DNA from: Phocaeicola plebeius
GTDB taxonomy: Bacteria > Bacteroidota > Bacteroidia > Bacteroidales > Bacteroidaceae
DNA length: 20,262 nucleotides
Direction of reading: 5' to 3'
Assembly (NCBI GenBank): GCA_004558305.1
Contig: SFDG01000059.1
Span: 1 to 20,262, forward strand
Shown here: positions 5,408 through 13,533 of the stretch, one piece after another
How the letters are laid out: the number at the start of each line of letters is the position of its first letter
Position numbering within the stretch: position 1 is the first letter of the stretch
Made by a program: the position numbers and the translations under genes
Notes under the pieces: generated by a model
The model's input: the letters and a program-made list of their open reading frames with translations, nothing else
Databases searched by the model: none
Told to the model about the DNA's origin: nothing

Positions 5408-8179
5408 TCAGTGGGCTTCCAGCCAATTCTTACCCCATCCACAGTCTGCCAGCAAGGGTGCCTTCATTTTGTAAGCATTCTCCATTTCAGCAATGACAAT
5501 CTGCTGTACTTTCTCTTTTTCTTCTGGCACGACGCTGAAGTTGAGTTCATCGTGTACCTGGAGAATCATCTTCGAGCGGATACCTTCTTTCAAGAACCGG
5601 TCGTAGATGCGGATCATGGCCACCTTTATGATGTCGGCTGCGCTTCCTTGTATCGGTGCATTGATGGCGTTGCGCTCCGCATAGCCGCGGACGATGGCGT
5701 TGCGCGAATTGATGTCGGGCAAGTAGCGTTTACGGTGGAAGATGGTCTCGATGTAGCCGTTGGCACGGGCCGTCTCGATACTCTTTTCCATGAATCCCTT
5801 GACGGACGGGTAGTTCTCGAAATAGCCGTCAATCAGTTCTTTCGCTTCCTTACGGTCCACATTCAGCCGCTCGGCCAGACCAAAGACGGAGATGCCGTAG
5901 ATAATGCCGAAATTGGCTGTCTTGGCCTTGCTGCGTTGTTCCCGGGTAACTTCATCGAGTCCTACCTTATATATCTTGGCAGCGGTGGCTGCATGAATGT
6001 CCTGTCCTTCGCTGAAGGCTGCAATCATATGAGGGTCTCCACTGAGGTGGGCCATGATGCGCAGTTCGATTTGTGAATAGTCGGCCGAGAAGAATTCGCA
6101 GCCGTCATCGGGGATAAAGGCTTTGCGGATTTCCTTTCCGTCTTCGTTGCGGATCGGGATGTTCTGAAGGTTCGGATTGCTGGAACTGAGCCGTCCGGTG
6201 GCCGTGACTGTCTGGTTGAACGAGGTATGGATGCGGCCTGTCTTCGGGTTGATCAGTTCGGGCAAGGCATCAATGTAGGTTCCCAACAATTTCTTCAGGC
6301 CTCGGTGGTCCAGGATTTTTCCTACGATGTCGTGCTTGTGGCGGAGGCTTTCCAGCACTTCTTCGGAGGTGACATACTGGCCTGTCTTGGTCTTCTTGGG
6401 CTTTTCACTGACCTTCATCCGGTCGAACAGGATTTCTCCCACTTGCTTGGGGGAGGCTATGTTGAAAGTGGTGCCTGCCAGTTGGTAGATTTCTTCTTCA
6501 ATCTGTCGCATACGTAGCGTGAAGTGACGCGAAGTTTCTTTCAATGCTTCGGTGTCGATTCGCACACCGTTGCGTTCCATGTATGCCAATACAGGTACCA
6601 GCGGCATTTCGATTTCCTCGAACAGGGCTTTGGCATTGTTCTGCTCCAGTTCTTCTTCCAAGGGTTTCTTCAGTTGGAGGGTGACATCGGCATCTTCGCA
6701 GGCATAGCGGTAGACCTGCTCAGGGGAGAGGTCGCGCATGTTGAGTTGTCCTTTCCCTTTCGGACCGATGAGGTCTTCGATAGGGATGGGTTCGTAGTTC
6801 AGATAGATGTTCGCTAGAAAATCCATGTTGTGCCGTAATTCGGGTTGGAGTACATAGTGAGCAATCATTGTGTCGAACAACGGCCCTTGTACCTGTACAC
6901 CATAGTTGCCCAGTACCAGCAGGTCGTATTTGATGTTCTGTCCCACTTTCAGGGTTGCAGGGTTTTCGAGCAACGGACGGAAGCGGGCGACCAGGGCAGT
7001 GGCTGCTGCGCGGTCGGCGGGCACGGGGACATAGACAGCCTGGTTTTTGGCATAGCTGAAGCTCATACCGACCAGTTCGGCCGTGATGGGGTCGACCCCG
7101 GTAGTCTCTGTATCCAGACTGAAAATTTCCTTTGTACGGATAATTTGAAGAAATTCCTCTATTTTATCTTCTGAATCAAGGATTTGATAGTCGTAAGTGA
7201 GGTCTTCAAGCCTCGTGAGAATCGATTTTTTCGGCTCGTCCTGCCCATTGTCCGTAAATAATCCAAAGAGATTGCCTTGTGTGGCCACTCCAACGGCAGC
7301 TGGTTGCTTCTCTTTTTTCAGGACCCGGTCGATGAGGGTGCGGAACTCCAGTTCTTCGAACAGCGTGCGTAAGGCTTCTTCATCGGGTGTCTCTTTTTTG
7401 AGTGCTTCCAGATTCAGTTCGATGGGAACATCGGTCTTGATGGTAGCCAGGAATTTTGAGAAAGCTATCTGTTCGCGATGGGTTTCCACTTTCACCTTGA
7501 GTGCTCCCTTCAGCTGGTCGGTATGTTCCAGTAACTGTTCGATGCTGCCGAACTGTGCCACGAGTTTCTGTGCCGTCTTTTCACCTACCCCCGGACAGCC
7601 GGGGATATTGTCCACTGCATCGCCCATCAGTCCCAGTATGTCGATGACCTGGGTAGGGGAGTCGATGTTGAACTTTGCCTTCACTTCGTTCACGCCCATC
7701 TGTTCAAAGTCCTTGTCGCCAACCTTAGGCCGGTAGATGTATATGTTCTCGCCCACCAACTGCCCATAGTCTTTGTCGGGGGTCATCATGTAAGTGGCGA
7801 TGCCTGCCCGTCCGGCTTGGGTAGCGAGGGTGCCGATGACATCGTCGGCCTCGTAGCCGCTGACTTCAAGGATGGGAATACGGTAGGCGCGGAGAATGTC
7901 TTTGATGATGGGAACAGAACGACGGATGTCCTCAGGGGTAGCTTCACGCTGCGCTTTGTAGTCCTTGAACGCTTCGTGGCGGAAAGTAGGACCGGACGGG
8001 TCGAACGCCACTCCGATATGACTGGGCTGCTCTTTCTTCAACACTTCTTCGAGGGTATTGACAAAGCCGAGGATGGCCGAAGTGTTCATCCCCTTCGAGT
8101 TGATGCGCGGGTTTTTGATGAGTGCATAGTAGGCACGGTAAATCAATGCGTATGCATCTAACAGAAATAATTTCTCCAT
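5408..8179 (-). CDS. polA: DNA polymerase I
   Basis: The 923-residue enzyme fills gaps in Okazaki-fragment maturation and excision repair. Three domains are visible: a 5'-nuclease (residues 1 to about 290; YRAYYA, FDPSGPTFRHE, DKDYGQLV), a 3'-5' exonuclease with intact acidic residues (SLDTETTG near 355, later YACEDAD), so proofreading is probably active, and the polymerase with motif A DYSQIELRIMAHL near 700, motif B RSKAKTANFGIIYG near 753 and motif C QVHDEL near 876. The length matches the E. coli enzyme (928). The ATG at 8179 gives the standard MEKLFLLDAYALIYRAYYAL start. A near-consensus TACTTTTA lies upstream. The gene is divergent from the polyprenyl synthase gene with 93 bp between the starts. 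Confidence 0.98.
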   Translation of the reverse strand: MEKLFLLDAYALIYRAYYALIKNPRINSKGMNTSAILGFVNTLEEVLKKEQPSHIGVAFDPSGPTFRHEAFKDYKAQREATPEDIRRSVPIIKDILRAYRIPILEVSGYEADDVIGTLATQAGRAGIATYMMTPDKDYGQLVGENIYIYRPKVGDKDFEQMGVNEVKAKFNIDSPTQVIDILGLMGDAVDNIPGCPGVGEKTAQKLVAQFGSIEQLLEHTDQLKGALKVKVETHREQIAFSKFLATIKTDVPIELNLEALKKETPDEEALRTLFEELEFRTLIDRVLKKEKQPAAVGVATQGNLFGLFTDNGQDEPKKSILTRLEDLTYDYQILDSEDKIEEFLQIIRTKEIFSLDTETTGVDPITAELVGMSFSYAKNQAVYVPVPADRAAATALVARFRPLLENPATLKVGQNIKYDLLVLGNYGVQVQGPLFDTMIAHYVLQPELRHNMDFLANIYLNYEPIPIEDLIGPKGKGQLNMRDLSPEQVYRYACEDADVTLQLKKPLEEELEQNNAKALFEEIEMPLVPVLAYMERNGVRIDTEALKETSRHFTLRMRQIEEEIYQLAGTTFNIASPKQVGEILFDRMKVSEKPKKTKTGQYVTSEEVLESLRHKHDIVGKILDHRGLKKLLGTYIDALPELINPKTGRIHTSFNQTVTATGRLSSSNPNLQNIPIRNEDGKEIRKAFIPDDGCEFFSADYSQIELRIMAHLSGDPHMIAAFSEGQDIHAATAAKIYKVGLDEVTREQRSKAKTANFGIIYGISVFGLAERLNVDRKEAKELIDGYFENYPSVKGFMEKSIETARANGYIETIFHRKRYLPDINSRNAIVRGYAERNAINAPIQGSAADIIKVAMIRIYDRFLKEGIRSKMILQVHDELNFSVVPEEKEKVQQIVIAEMENAYKMKAPLLADCGWGKNWLEAH

Positions 8180-8206
8180 TCGTGTAAAAATCTTAAGTTT
8201 TCCGTG

Positions 8207-8214
8207 TAAAAGTA
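8207..8214 (-). promoter_or_regulatory. Probable -7 element for polA (TACTTTTA)
   Basis: Minus-strand TACTTTTA differs from TAnnTTTG at the last base. It lies 28 bp before the polA ATG, the usual distance in this window. It shares a 93-bp divergent promoter region with the prenyl synthase gene. Confidence 0.45.
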
Positions 8215-8246
8215 CGAAAAATATATTTTATTACTCGTTTTATTAT

Positions 8247-8254
8247 TACTTTTG
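8247..8254 (+). promoter_or_regulatory. Bacteroidetes -7 element for the prenyl synthase (TACTTTTG)
   Basis: A perfect TAnnTTTG match 19 bp before the ATG at 8273, in an AT-rich stretch. It argues against the in-frame TTG at 8252, which overlaps the element itself. Confidence 0.65.
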
Positions 8255-8272
8255 TGCCTCAAAATAATCACC

Positions 8273-9247
8273 ATGGATAAATTAGCTATAATAAAGAGGC
8301 CTGTCCAGGATGAGCTGGAGGAGTTGAAGGTCCTTTTCGATGGTTCGTTGACGAGCGGGACACCGCTGTTGAACCAGGTGTTGGGGTACATCAAGAAGCG
8401 GAATGGCAAGATGATGCGCCCTCTTCTGGTATTGCTGATGGCAAAGGTGTTCGGTCGGGTGACGCAGGCTACATACCATGGTGCCCTTGCGCTGGAACTC
8501 TTGCATACGGCCAGTCTGGTTCACGATGATGTAGTGGACGAGAGTGACAAACGCCGTGGGCAGCAGGCTGTACATGTTGTCTTTGACAATAAGGTGGCTG
8601 TTCTGGTAGGGGACTATATGTTGGCCACGTGCCTGAAGCATTCGGCTGCCACCGGACAGGTGGGCATGGTTGAGTTGGTGGCCCGCTTGGGACAGGACCT
8701 CTCCGAAGGGGAGATTATTCAGTTGGCCAATACCAATAATACGGATTTCTCGGAAGCCATTTATTTCGATGTCATCCGCAAGAAGACAGCAGCCCTTTTC
8801 ATTGCCAGTTCAGAGATGGGAGCACTTTCTGGTGGAGCTTCCGAGGACGAAGTCCACAAGGCCGCCCTTTTCGGTGAACGGATTGGCATTGCGTTCCAAA
8901 TAAAGGATGACATCTTCGATTATTTTGATTCTCCCGACTTGGGGAAACCTACCGGCAATGATATGCTGGAAGGGAAACTGACCTTGCCGGCCTTGTATGT
9001 GCTCAATCATCAGCCGGACGAAGGAATGAAGGAGTTGGCACTCCGTATCCGCAGACTGGAGGCTACCCATGATGAGATTGCGGAGTTTGTGGATTATGTG
9101 AAAGCCAACGGCGGTATTGCGTATGCGGAGCAAGTGATGTATGACTATCGCAACCGGGCCTTGGAAGTCTTGCCGGAGGTGATGGATGCCGGACTACGCA
9201 GCGCGTTGGAAGCCTATATCGATTTCGTGATAGAACGTGTGAAATAA
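8273..9247 (+). CDS. Polyprenyl diphosphate synthase (long-chain, IspB-like)
   Basis: The 324-residue protein is a trans-isoprenyl diphosphate synthase. Both aspartate-rich motifs that hold the Mg-diphosphate are present: DDVVD at residues 85-89 (LVHDDVVDESDKRRGQ) and the second DDIFD (FQIKDDIFDYFDSPDLGKPTGND). Small residues, A80 and S81, occupy the fifth and fourth positions before the first motif; in this family bulky residues there stop chain growth, so a long product such as octaprenyl diphosphate is expected. That would feed menaquinone side-chain synthesis at the membrane, the usual quinone route in Bacteroides. The exact chain length is inference. The ATG at 8273 is chosen over a TTG at 8252 inside the promoter element. 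It is convergent with deoC. Confidence 0.93.
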   Translation: MDKLAIIKRPVQDELEELKVLFDGSLTSGTPLLNQVLGYIKKRNGKMMRPLLVLLMAKVFGRVTQATYHGALALELLHTASLVHDDVVDESDKRRGQQAVHVVFDNKVAVLVGDYMLATCLKHSAATGQVGMVELVARLGQDLSEGEIIQLANTNNTDFSEAIYFDVIRKKTAALFIASSEMGALSGGASEDEVHKAALFGERIGIAFQIKDDIFDYFDSPDLGKPTGNDMLEGKLTLPALYVLNHQPDEGMKELALRIRRLEATHDEIAEFVDYVKANGGIAYAEQVMYDYRNRALEVLPEVMDAGLRSALEAYIDFVIERVK

Positions 9248-9259
9248 GAGTGAAATAGA

Positions 9260-9336
9260 ACACAAAGGGACAAAGACACAAAGATAATTTAAGTGCTGAT
9301 GGCATTCTTATTCTTTGTGTCTTTGTCCCTTTGTGT
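9260..9336. terminator. 25-bp perfect inverted repeat between convergent genes
   Basis: Left arm 9260-9284 and right arm 9312-9336 are perfect reverse complements over 25 bp, with a 27-nt spacer. Each arm is itself built from three 8-bp near-repeats (ACACAAAG, GGACAAAG, ACACAAAG). It lies between the stops of the prenyl synthase (9247, +) and deoC (9356, -), where it can form a long hairpin in either transcript, so a bidirectional terminator or RNA-stabilising element is likely. The low-GC arms and the lack of a T-run make it an unusual terminator. Confidence 0.6.
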
Positions 9337-9355
9337 CCTATCAGTCAGGTTGCCG

Positions 9356-10288
9356 TTATTCTGCGATTTCCGCCAGGAGTAGGGGAGCCAGTCGGCTCGT
9401 ACCGATACGGAACCACTCATTGCTCAGCCATTCCTTGCCGAGGATTTCCTTGACCAGCGTGTAGTAGACCAGTGCGTCATGGATGGTATTGATGCCGCCT
9501 GCCGCCTTGAATCCGATTTTCCTTCCGGTCTCCAGAAAATATTCCTTGATGGCATGACACATCACGTATGCCGCTTCGGGAGTGGCGGAGACAGCTTCCT
9601 TTCCTGTAGAGGTCTTGATGAAGTCTGCTCCCGAATACATGGCGAGGATGGCTGCTTTCTTGATATTCGAGGCACTGCCCAGTACGCCGGTTTCGAGGAT
9701 GACCTTCAGCACGTGGCTGCCGCATACATCCTTCAGTTCGCCTATTTCATCACACATTTCTTCGTAACTGCCGTTGAGGAATTTTCCGACCGGAAGTACG
9801 ATGTCGATTTCGTCTGCTCCGGTGTGGAGGGCCATGGCGGTTTCTGCCACCTTCACCTCGGTGAAAGTCTGCGAGGAGGGAAAGCCGCCTGCCACACAGG
9901 CAATCTTCACTCCGTCGGCTTCGAGGGTATCGTTGACGATTTCTGCCAGGTTCGGATAGACACAGATGGCGGCTACATTCTCCAGGTCGGGATGCTGGTC
10001 CACGAAATCGTTCACCTGCTGGGTCAAGGCCATGACGCTCCGTTCTTCGTCGGTACATTTCAGGGTGGTCAGGTCGATGCAATGGTAGAGGAATTTCTTC
10101 ACTTCGCGGGTGTTGTTCTCTGCCAAATGTTCCTCAATGAGGCGGGCCGTCTGGCGGGCGATGACCTCGTCTTTCAGGTCGGTTGTATATTTTGCCAATG
10201 CAGTTTCGTATTGGCTGGGCTGGTGCAGATGCTCCTTGTCGTTGGCATCGAACAGCAATTCCATATCTTCGTCTTCTTCGTATTTCAT
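9356..10288 (-). CDS. deoC: Deoxyribose-phosphate aldolase
   Basis: The 310-residue cytoplasmic enzyme cleaves 2-deoxyribose 5-phosphate to glyceraldehyde 3-phosphate and acetaldehyde, letting the cell use deoxynucleosides for carbon. The Schiff-base lysine is K225 in FIKTSTGK; D162 (DEIDIVLPVGKF) and K261 (GFKAAGGI) are the other active-site residues. ICVYPNL and GFPSSQT strands match the barrel. It is about 50 residues longer than the E. coli enzyme (259), through an acidic, helical N-terminal extension of about 65 residues; an internal ATG at codon 9 is a possible alternative start. Its ATG overlaps the mazG stop (ATGA), so the two are translationally coupled. Location after mazG and dtd suggests a nucleotide-salvage and quality-control operon. 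Confidence 0.96.
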   Translation of the reverse strand: MKYEEDEDMELLFDANDKEHLHQPSQYETALAKYTTDLKDEVIARQTARLIEEHLAENNTREVKKFLYHCIDLTTLKCTDEERSVMALTQQVNDFVDQHPDLENVAAICVYPNLAEIVNDTLEADGVKIACVAGGFPSSQTFTEVKVAETAMALHTGADEIDIVLPVGKFLNGSYEEMCDEIGELKDVCGSHVLKVILETGVLGSASNIKKAAILAMYSGADFIKTSTGKEAVSATPEAAYVMCHAIKEYFLETGRKIGFKAAGGINTIHDALVYYTLVKEILGKEWLSNEWFRIGTSRLAPLLLAEIAE

Positions 10289-10614
10289 GCTTCTTTCAGT
10301 TTGGGGTTATTCTTATGTCTGTCCTTGTCGCGGCTGGTTTTCTTGTCCAGGTTGCGCTGCAGGGCCTCGGTCATATCTACGCCGGTCTGGTTGGCGAGGC
10401 AGAGCAGCACCCACATCACATCGGCCAGTTCGTCGGCCAGATTGGTTTTCTCGTCTTTCTTGAACGACTGGTCGCCGTAGGTGCGTGCAATGATGCGTGC
10501 CACTTCTCCCACTTCTTCGGTGAGGATGGCCATATTGGTCAGCTCGCTGAAGTAGCGCACGCCGTAGGTCTTTATCCAGTTGTCAACTGCTTGTTGGGCT
10601 TCTTCTATCGTCAT
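10285..10614 (-). CDS. MazG-like nucleotide pyrophosphohydrolase
   Basis: The 109-residue protein is a single-domain all-alpha NTP pyrophosphatase. It carries the MazG Mg-binding pattern: EEVGE in LTEEVGEVARI (residues about 32-41) and ELADVMW in the next helix (about 62-68), with the usual spacing. Such enzymes convert (d)NTPs, often non-canonical ones, to the monophosphate and pyrophosphate, and act as dimers or tetramers in the cytoplasm. The C-terminus is strongly basic (KKTSRDKDRHKNNPKLKEA). Its ATG follows the dtd stop by 2 nt and its own stop overlaps the deoC start, so it is the middle gene of a tight operon. It is shorter than E. coli MazG (263), which has two such domains, so I do not use that symbol. 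Confidence 0.9.
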   Translation of the reverse strand: MTIEEAQQAVDNWIKTYGVRYFSELTNMAILTEEVGEVARIIARTYGDQSFKKDEKTNLADELADVMWVLLCLANQTGVDMTEALQRNLDKKTSRDKDRHKNNPKLKEA

Positions 10615-10616
10615 GG

Positions 10617-11069
10617 CTATTCTTTGTTTTTGGTGTCCATACAGATGGTCACCGGTCCGTTGTTCAAAAGTTCTACTTTCATGTCTGCCCCGAATTCGCC
10701 GGTCTTCACTTCTTTCCCCAGCGCGATGCTGAGCTCGTTGCAGAAGTATTCATAGAGCGGGATGGCGGTTTCGTGGCGTGCCGCCCGGATGTAGGAAGGA
10801 CGGTTCCCTTTCTTGGTGGAGGCCATCAGGGTAAACTGGCTTACCACCAACAGGTCGCCCTGTACTTCCAGGACGGACTTGTTCATGACCCCGTTTTCGT
10901 CGTCGAAGACGCGGAGTCCGATGATTTTCTTGCACAGCCAGTCGGCGTCTTCCTGCGTGTCGGCTTCTTCGATGCCTACCAGCACGAGGAATCCTTCGCC
11001 GATGGCGGACTTGCAGGCTCCGTCGATGGTGACAGATGCTCGACTGACTCGTTGGATGACTACTCTCAT
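10617..11069 (-). CDS. dtd: D-aminoacyl-tRNA deacylase
   Basis: The 150-residue enzyme removes D-amino acids (and glycine mischarged on tRNA-Ala) from tRNA, keeping translation chirally clean. Both family motifs are present: SQFTL at residues 77-81 and the cross-subunit Gly-cisPro motif GPVT at 138-141, which build the active site in the dimer. The start is placed at 11069, giving MRVVIQRVSRASV, the standard N-terminus; an ATG three codons upstream (11078) is also in frame. A perfect -7 element lies 27 bp upstream. It is the first gene of dtd-mazG-deoC. The length equals the family norm of about 145-150. Confidence 0.96.
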   Translation of the reverse strand: MRVVIQRVSRASVTIDGACKSAIGEGFLVLVGIEEADTQEDADWLCKKIIGLRVFDDENGVMNKSVLEVQGDLLVVSQFTLMASTKKGNRPSYIRAARHETAIPLYEYFCNELSIALGKEVKTGEFGADMKVELLNNGPVTICMDTKNKE

Positions 11070-11095
11070 ATTTCTCATTATAGGTTATTGTGTCG

Positions 11096-11103
11096 CAAAA
11101 GTA
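11096..11103 (-). promoter_or_regulatory. Bacteroidetes -7 element for dtd-mazG-deoC (TACTTTTG)
   Basis: Minus-strand TACTTTTG followed by CG, a perfect TAnnTTTG match, in the 40-bp gap between the uvrC stop and dtd. It gives the three-gene operon its own promoter although uvrC is transcribed in the same direction. Confidence 0.7.
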
Positions 11104-11109
11104 CGAAAT

Positions 11110-12930
11110 CTATTTGGTTCCCGAAAGAGCTTCCAGTACGTTTTTGGCCGCCGCTTCTCCCACTACGGCTGCCACTTCTTCGAGCGATGCCTGGCGGATG
11201 CGTGCCACGCTCTTGAAGGTTTTCAGCAGTGCTGTCTTCCGTTTCTCGCCGATGCCCTTGATGGTGTCGAGTGCCGAAGCCACCTGACTCTTGCTGCGCT
11301 TGTCGCGATGGAAGGTGATGGCGAACCGGTGCACTTCGTCCTGGATGTTCTCCAGCAGGTGGAAGAGGGGAGTGCCTTGCTTGATGCCCACATTGACGGG
11401 AGGGAACCCGTACAGCACTTCCGAAGTGCGGTGGCGGGCATTCTTGGCCAAACCGACGATGGGAATGTCCAGGTGCAGTTCGTCCTCGATGACTTCGCGT
11501 ACCACTTCCATCTGTCCCTTGCCGCCGTCGGTCAGAATCAGGTCGGGCAGCTCGGCTTCCTCTTGCAGCAACCGTGAATAGCGGCGGCGTACCACCTCCT
11601 GCATGGAAGCATAGTCGTCCGGCCCCACCACGGTCTTGATAAGGTACTTCCGATAGTCCTGCTTGCTGGGCTTGGCTTTCTTGAAAACCACGCATGCCGC
11701 CACGGCATCCGATCCCTGTATGTTCGAGTTGTCGAAGCATTCGATGTGCATCGGCAGTTTCGGCAGGTGAAGCTGGTCCTGGATTTCCTTCATCAGTCGT
11801 ACGCTCCGCTGTTCGGGATTCAGCTTCTCTGCCTGTTTTAGCCGGTCTACTTTGTACTGTTTCACGTTCAGCAGCGACAGGTCCAGCAGGTGCTTCTTGT
11901 CGCCCCGTTGCGGAACGACGAAGTGGATGCCCTCCATCTCCATGTCCAGCTCGAACGGCACGATGATTTCCTTCGACGTGCTCTTGTAGCGTTCGCGCAT
12001 TTCCACAATGCCCAGCTGCAGCAGTTCTTCCTTCGTCTCGTTCAGACGTATCTTGTATTCGAAGGTGAAGGCCTGGTTGATGCAGCCGTTGGTGATGTGG
12101 AGGTAGTTGATGTAGGCAGAACTGTCGTTGGTCTCGATGGAGAACACGTCGATGTTGTGAAGGACGTTGCTCACCACCTCACTCTTCGAACGGTAGTTCT
12201 CCACCAGTTCGTATTTCTCTTTCACCGCCTGAGCTTCCTCGAACCGCAGTTCTTCGGCCAGTTGCTGCATCTCTTTCAGCAAGGCACGGCTGATGGACTG
12301 GGTGTCGCCTTTCAGGATTTCCTTGATTTCGCCGATGTGCTGCAGGTACTCCTCGTGCGACTGCTTTCCGATGCAGGGGCCTTTGCAATTCTTGATGTGG
12401 TACTCCAAGCAGACGTTGAACTTCCCTTTCTCGATGTTCTCCGGTGTCAGTGCCAGGTGGCAGGTGCGTAGCGGGTAGAGTTTCTTGATGAGTCCCAGTA
12501 CGGCGTACATGGATGGTACATGGCTGTACGGCCCAAAATACGTGGAGCCGTTCTTGATGATTTTCCGGGTACTGAAAACACGGGGAAAGTACTCGTTGGT
12601 GATGCAGATGGACGGATAGCTCTTGTCGTCCTTCAGCAGCACGTTGTAGCGTGGCTTGTATTTCTTGATCAGGTTGTTCTCCAAGAGCAGGGCATCCTCT
12701 TCGGTGTTCACCACGATGTAGCGGATGTCGGCAATCTTGCTCACGAGGATACGTGTCTTGGCCGACGGCTGTTCCTTCGTGAAGTAGGAGTAGACCCGCC
12801 GTTTCAGGTTCTTGGCCTTTCCCACATAGATGATGGTGCCCTCGGCATTCAGGTATTGGTAAATGCCGGGGCATTCGGGCAGGTTGCTGACAATGCCTCT
12901 CAGGTAGTCGTCGGTATCGAGTCGTTCCAT
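11110..12930 (-). CDS. uvrC: Excinuclease ABC subunit C
   Basis: The 606-residue protein makes both incisions around DNA lesions in UvrABC nucleotide excision repair. The N-terminal GIY-YIG nuclease (about residues 16-95; GIYQYLNAEGTIIYVGKAKN, then LLLENNLIKKYKPRYN with the catalytic glutamate) makes the 3' cut. A UVR/UvrB-binding segment lies around 205-240. The C-terminal RNase H-like nuclease keeps its acidic and histidine residues (IECFDNSN, LTDGGKGQ, TFHRDKRSK, SALDTI) for the 5' cut, followed by a helix-hairpin-helix pair (IKGIGEKRKTALLKTF, then LEEVAAVVG). Length and motifs are normal. It follows apt by 21 bp on the same strand and is probably in the mnmG-apt-uvrC transcript. Confidence 0.98.
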   Translation of the reverse strand: MERLDTDDYLRGIVSNLPECPGIYQYLNAEGTIIYVGKAKNLKRRVYSYFTKEQPSAKTRILVSKIADIRYIVVNTEEDALLLENNLIKKYKPRYNVLLKDDKSYPSICITNEYFPRVFSTRKIIKNGSTYFGPYSHVPSMYAVLGLIKKLYPLRTCHLALTPENIEKGKFNVCLEYHIKNCKGPCIGKQSHEEYLQHIGEIKEILKGDTQSISRALLKEMQQLAEELRFEEAQAVKEKYELVENYRSKSEVVSNVLHNIDVFSIETNDSSAYINYLHITNGCINQAFTFEYKIRLNETKEELLQLGIVEMRERYKSTSKEIIVPFELDMEMEGIHFVVPQRGDKKHLLDLSLLNVKQYKVDRLKQAEKLNPEQRSVRLMKEIQDQLHLPKLPMHIECFDNSNIQGSDAVAACVVFKKAKPSKQDYRKYLIKTVVGPDDYASMQEVVRRRYSRLLQEEAELPDLILTDGGKGQMEVVREVIEDELHLDIPIVGLAKNARHRTSEVLYGFPPVNVGIKQGTPLFHLLENIQDEVHRFAITFHRDKRSKSQVASALDTIKGIGEKRKTALLKTFKSVARIRQASLEEVAAVVGEAAAKNVLEALSGTK

Positions 12931-12951
12931 ATAGCGGGTCGTCGGTAGGGA

Positions 12952-13476
12952 TTACAAGGGAAGCAGGGTGGTGATTTCCGTATCTTTGTCAAAGGCTTTT
13001 CGACCGTTTAGTTTGGTCAGTTCGATGACGAAGTTGACATACATTTTATGTGCTCCCAGCAGCTTCACCAATCGGCAGGCGGCAGACATGGTTCCACCTG
13101 TAGCCAGCAGGTCATCGTGGAGCAGTACCACATCGTCTGTGCTGATGGCATCCTTGTGGATTTGGATGGCATCGGGTCCGTATTCTTTCTGATAGACTTC
13201 TTCCACCACTTCCGCCGGCAACTTTCCGGGCTTGCGTGCCGTGACGAATCCTGCTCCCAGTCGGGCGGCAAGTGCTGCTCCGAAAATGAATCCTCTCGAC
13301 TCGATGCCCACCACCTTGGTGATGCCCTTGTCTTTGTAGAGTTCGTACAGTTCGTCAATGATGCCTTGCAGGCATTCGGGGTTCTTGAAAAGGGTGGTGA
13401 CATCGTAGAATAAGATGCCCTGTTTGGGAAAGTCGTGTATCTCCCGCAGGTTTTTCTTTAAAGTTTCTTTGTTCAT
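12952..13476 (-). CDS. apt: Adenine phosphoribosyltransferase
   Basis: The enzyme salvages adenine with PRPP to give AMP. The PRPP-binding loop VVLLHDDLLATGGT is intact, as are GILFYDVT, GIESRGFIFGA and RKPGKLP, all classic Apt segments. I place the start at 13476 (MNKETLKKNLREIHDFPKQGI, 174 residues), which matches the usual N-terminus. The frame stays open to an ATG at 13530, but that 18-residue extension (MRVSRETTY...) is unlike the family and its codons are the parS palindrome, so I think it is untranslated; an ATG at 13500 is a further option. It lies between mnmG and uvrC on the same strand. Function is secure, the exact start less so. Confidence 0.95.
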   Translation of the reverse strand: MNKETLKKNLREIHDFPKQGILFYDVTTLFKNPECLQGIIDELYELYKDKGITKVVGIESRGFIFGAALAARLGAGFVTARKPGKLPAEVVEEVYQKEYGPDAIQIHKDAISTDDVVLLHDDLLATGGTMSAACRLVKLLGAHKMYVNFVIELTKLNGRKAFDKDTEITTLLPL

Positions 13477-13509
13477 ATCCAATCTTTTATAGTAGTTCAT
13501 TAAATAAGT

Positions 13510-13525
13510 TGTTTCACGTGAAACA
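13510..13525. promoter_or_regulatory. parS: parS centromere-like site (ParB binding)
   Basis: The sequence TGTTTCACGTGAAACA is a perfect 16-bp palindrome identical to the classic bacterial parS consensus bound by ParB/Spo0J. It lies between the mnmG stop and the likely apt start. parS sites cluster near the replication origin and nucleate the ParB-SMC complex for chromosome segregation. mnmG (gidA) is an origin neighbour in many bacteria, which fits. Neither parA/parB nor convincing DnaA boxes are in the window. Confidence 0.85.
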
Positions 13526-13533
13526 CGCATTGC

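Noticed and set aside
9479..10480. Plus-strand open frame of 333 codons opposite deoC and mazG
   Set aside because: Both genes on the minus strand have intact catalytic motifs; the opposite frame shows only low-complexity Gly/Phe/Val-rich sequence.
13477..13530. Upstream extension of apt from the ATG at 13530
   Set aside because: The added residues are not family-like and their DNA is the parS palindrome; the standard Apt N-terminus begins at 13476.
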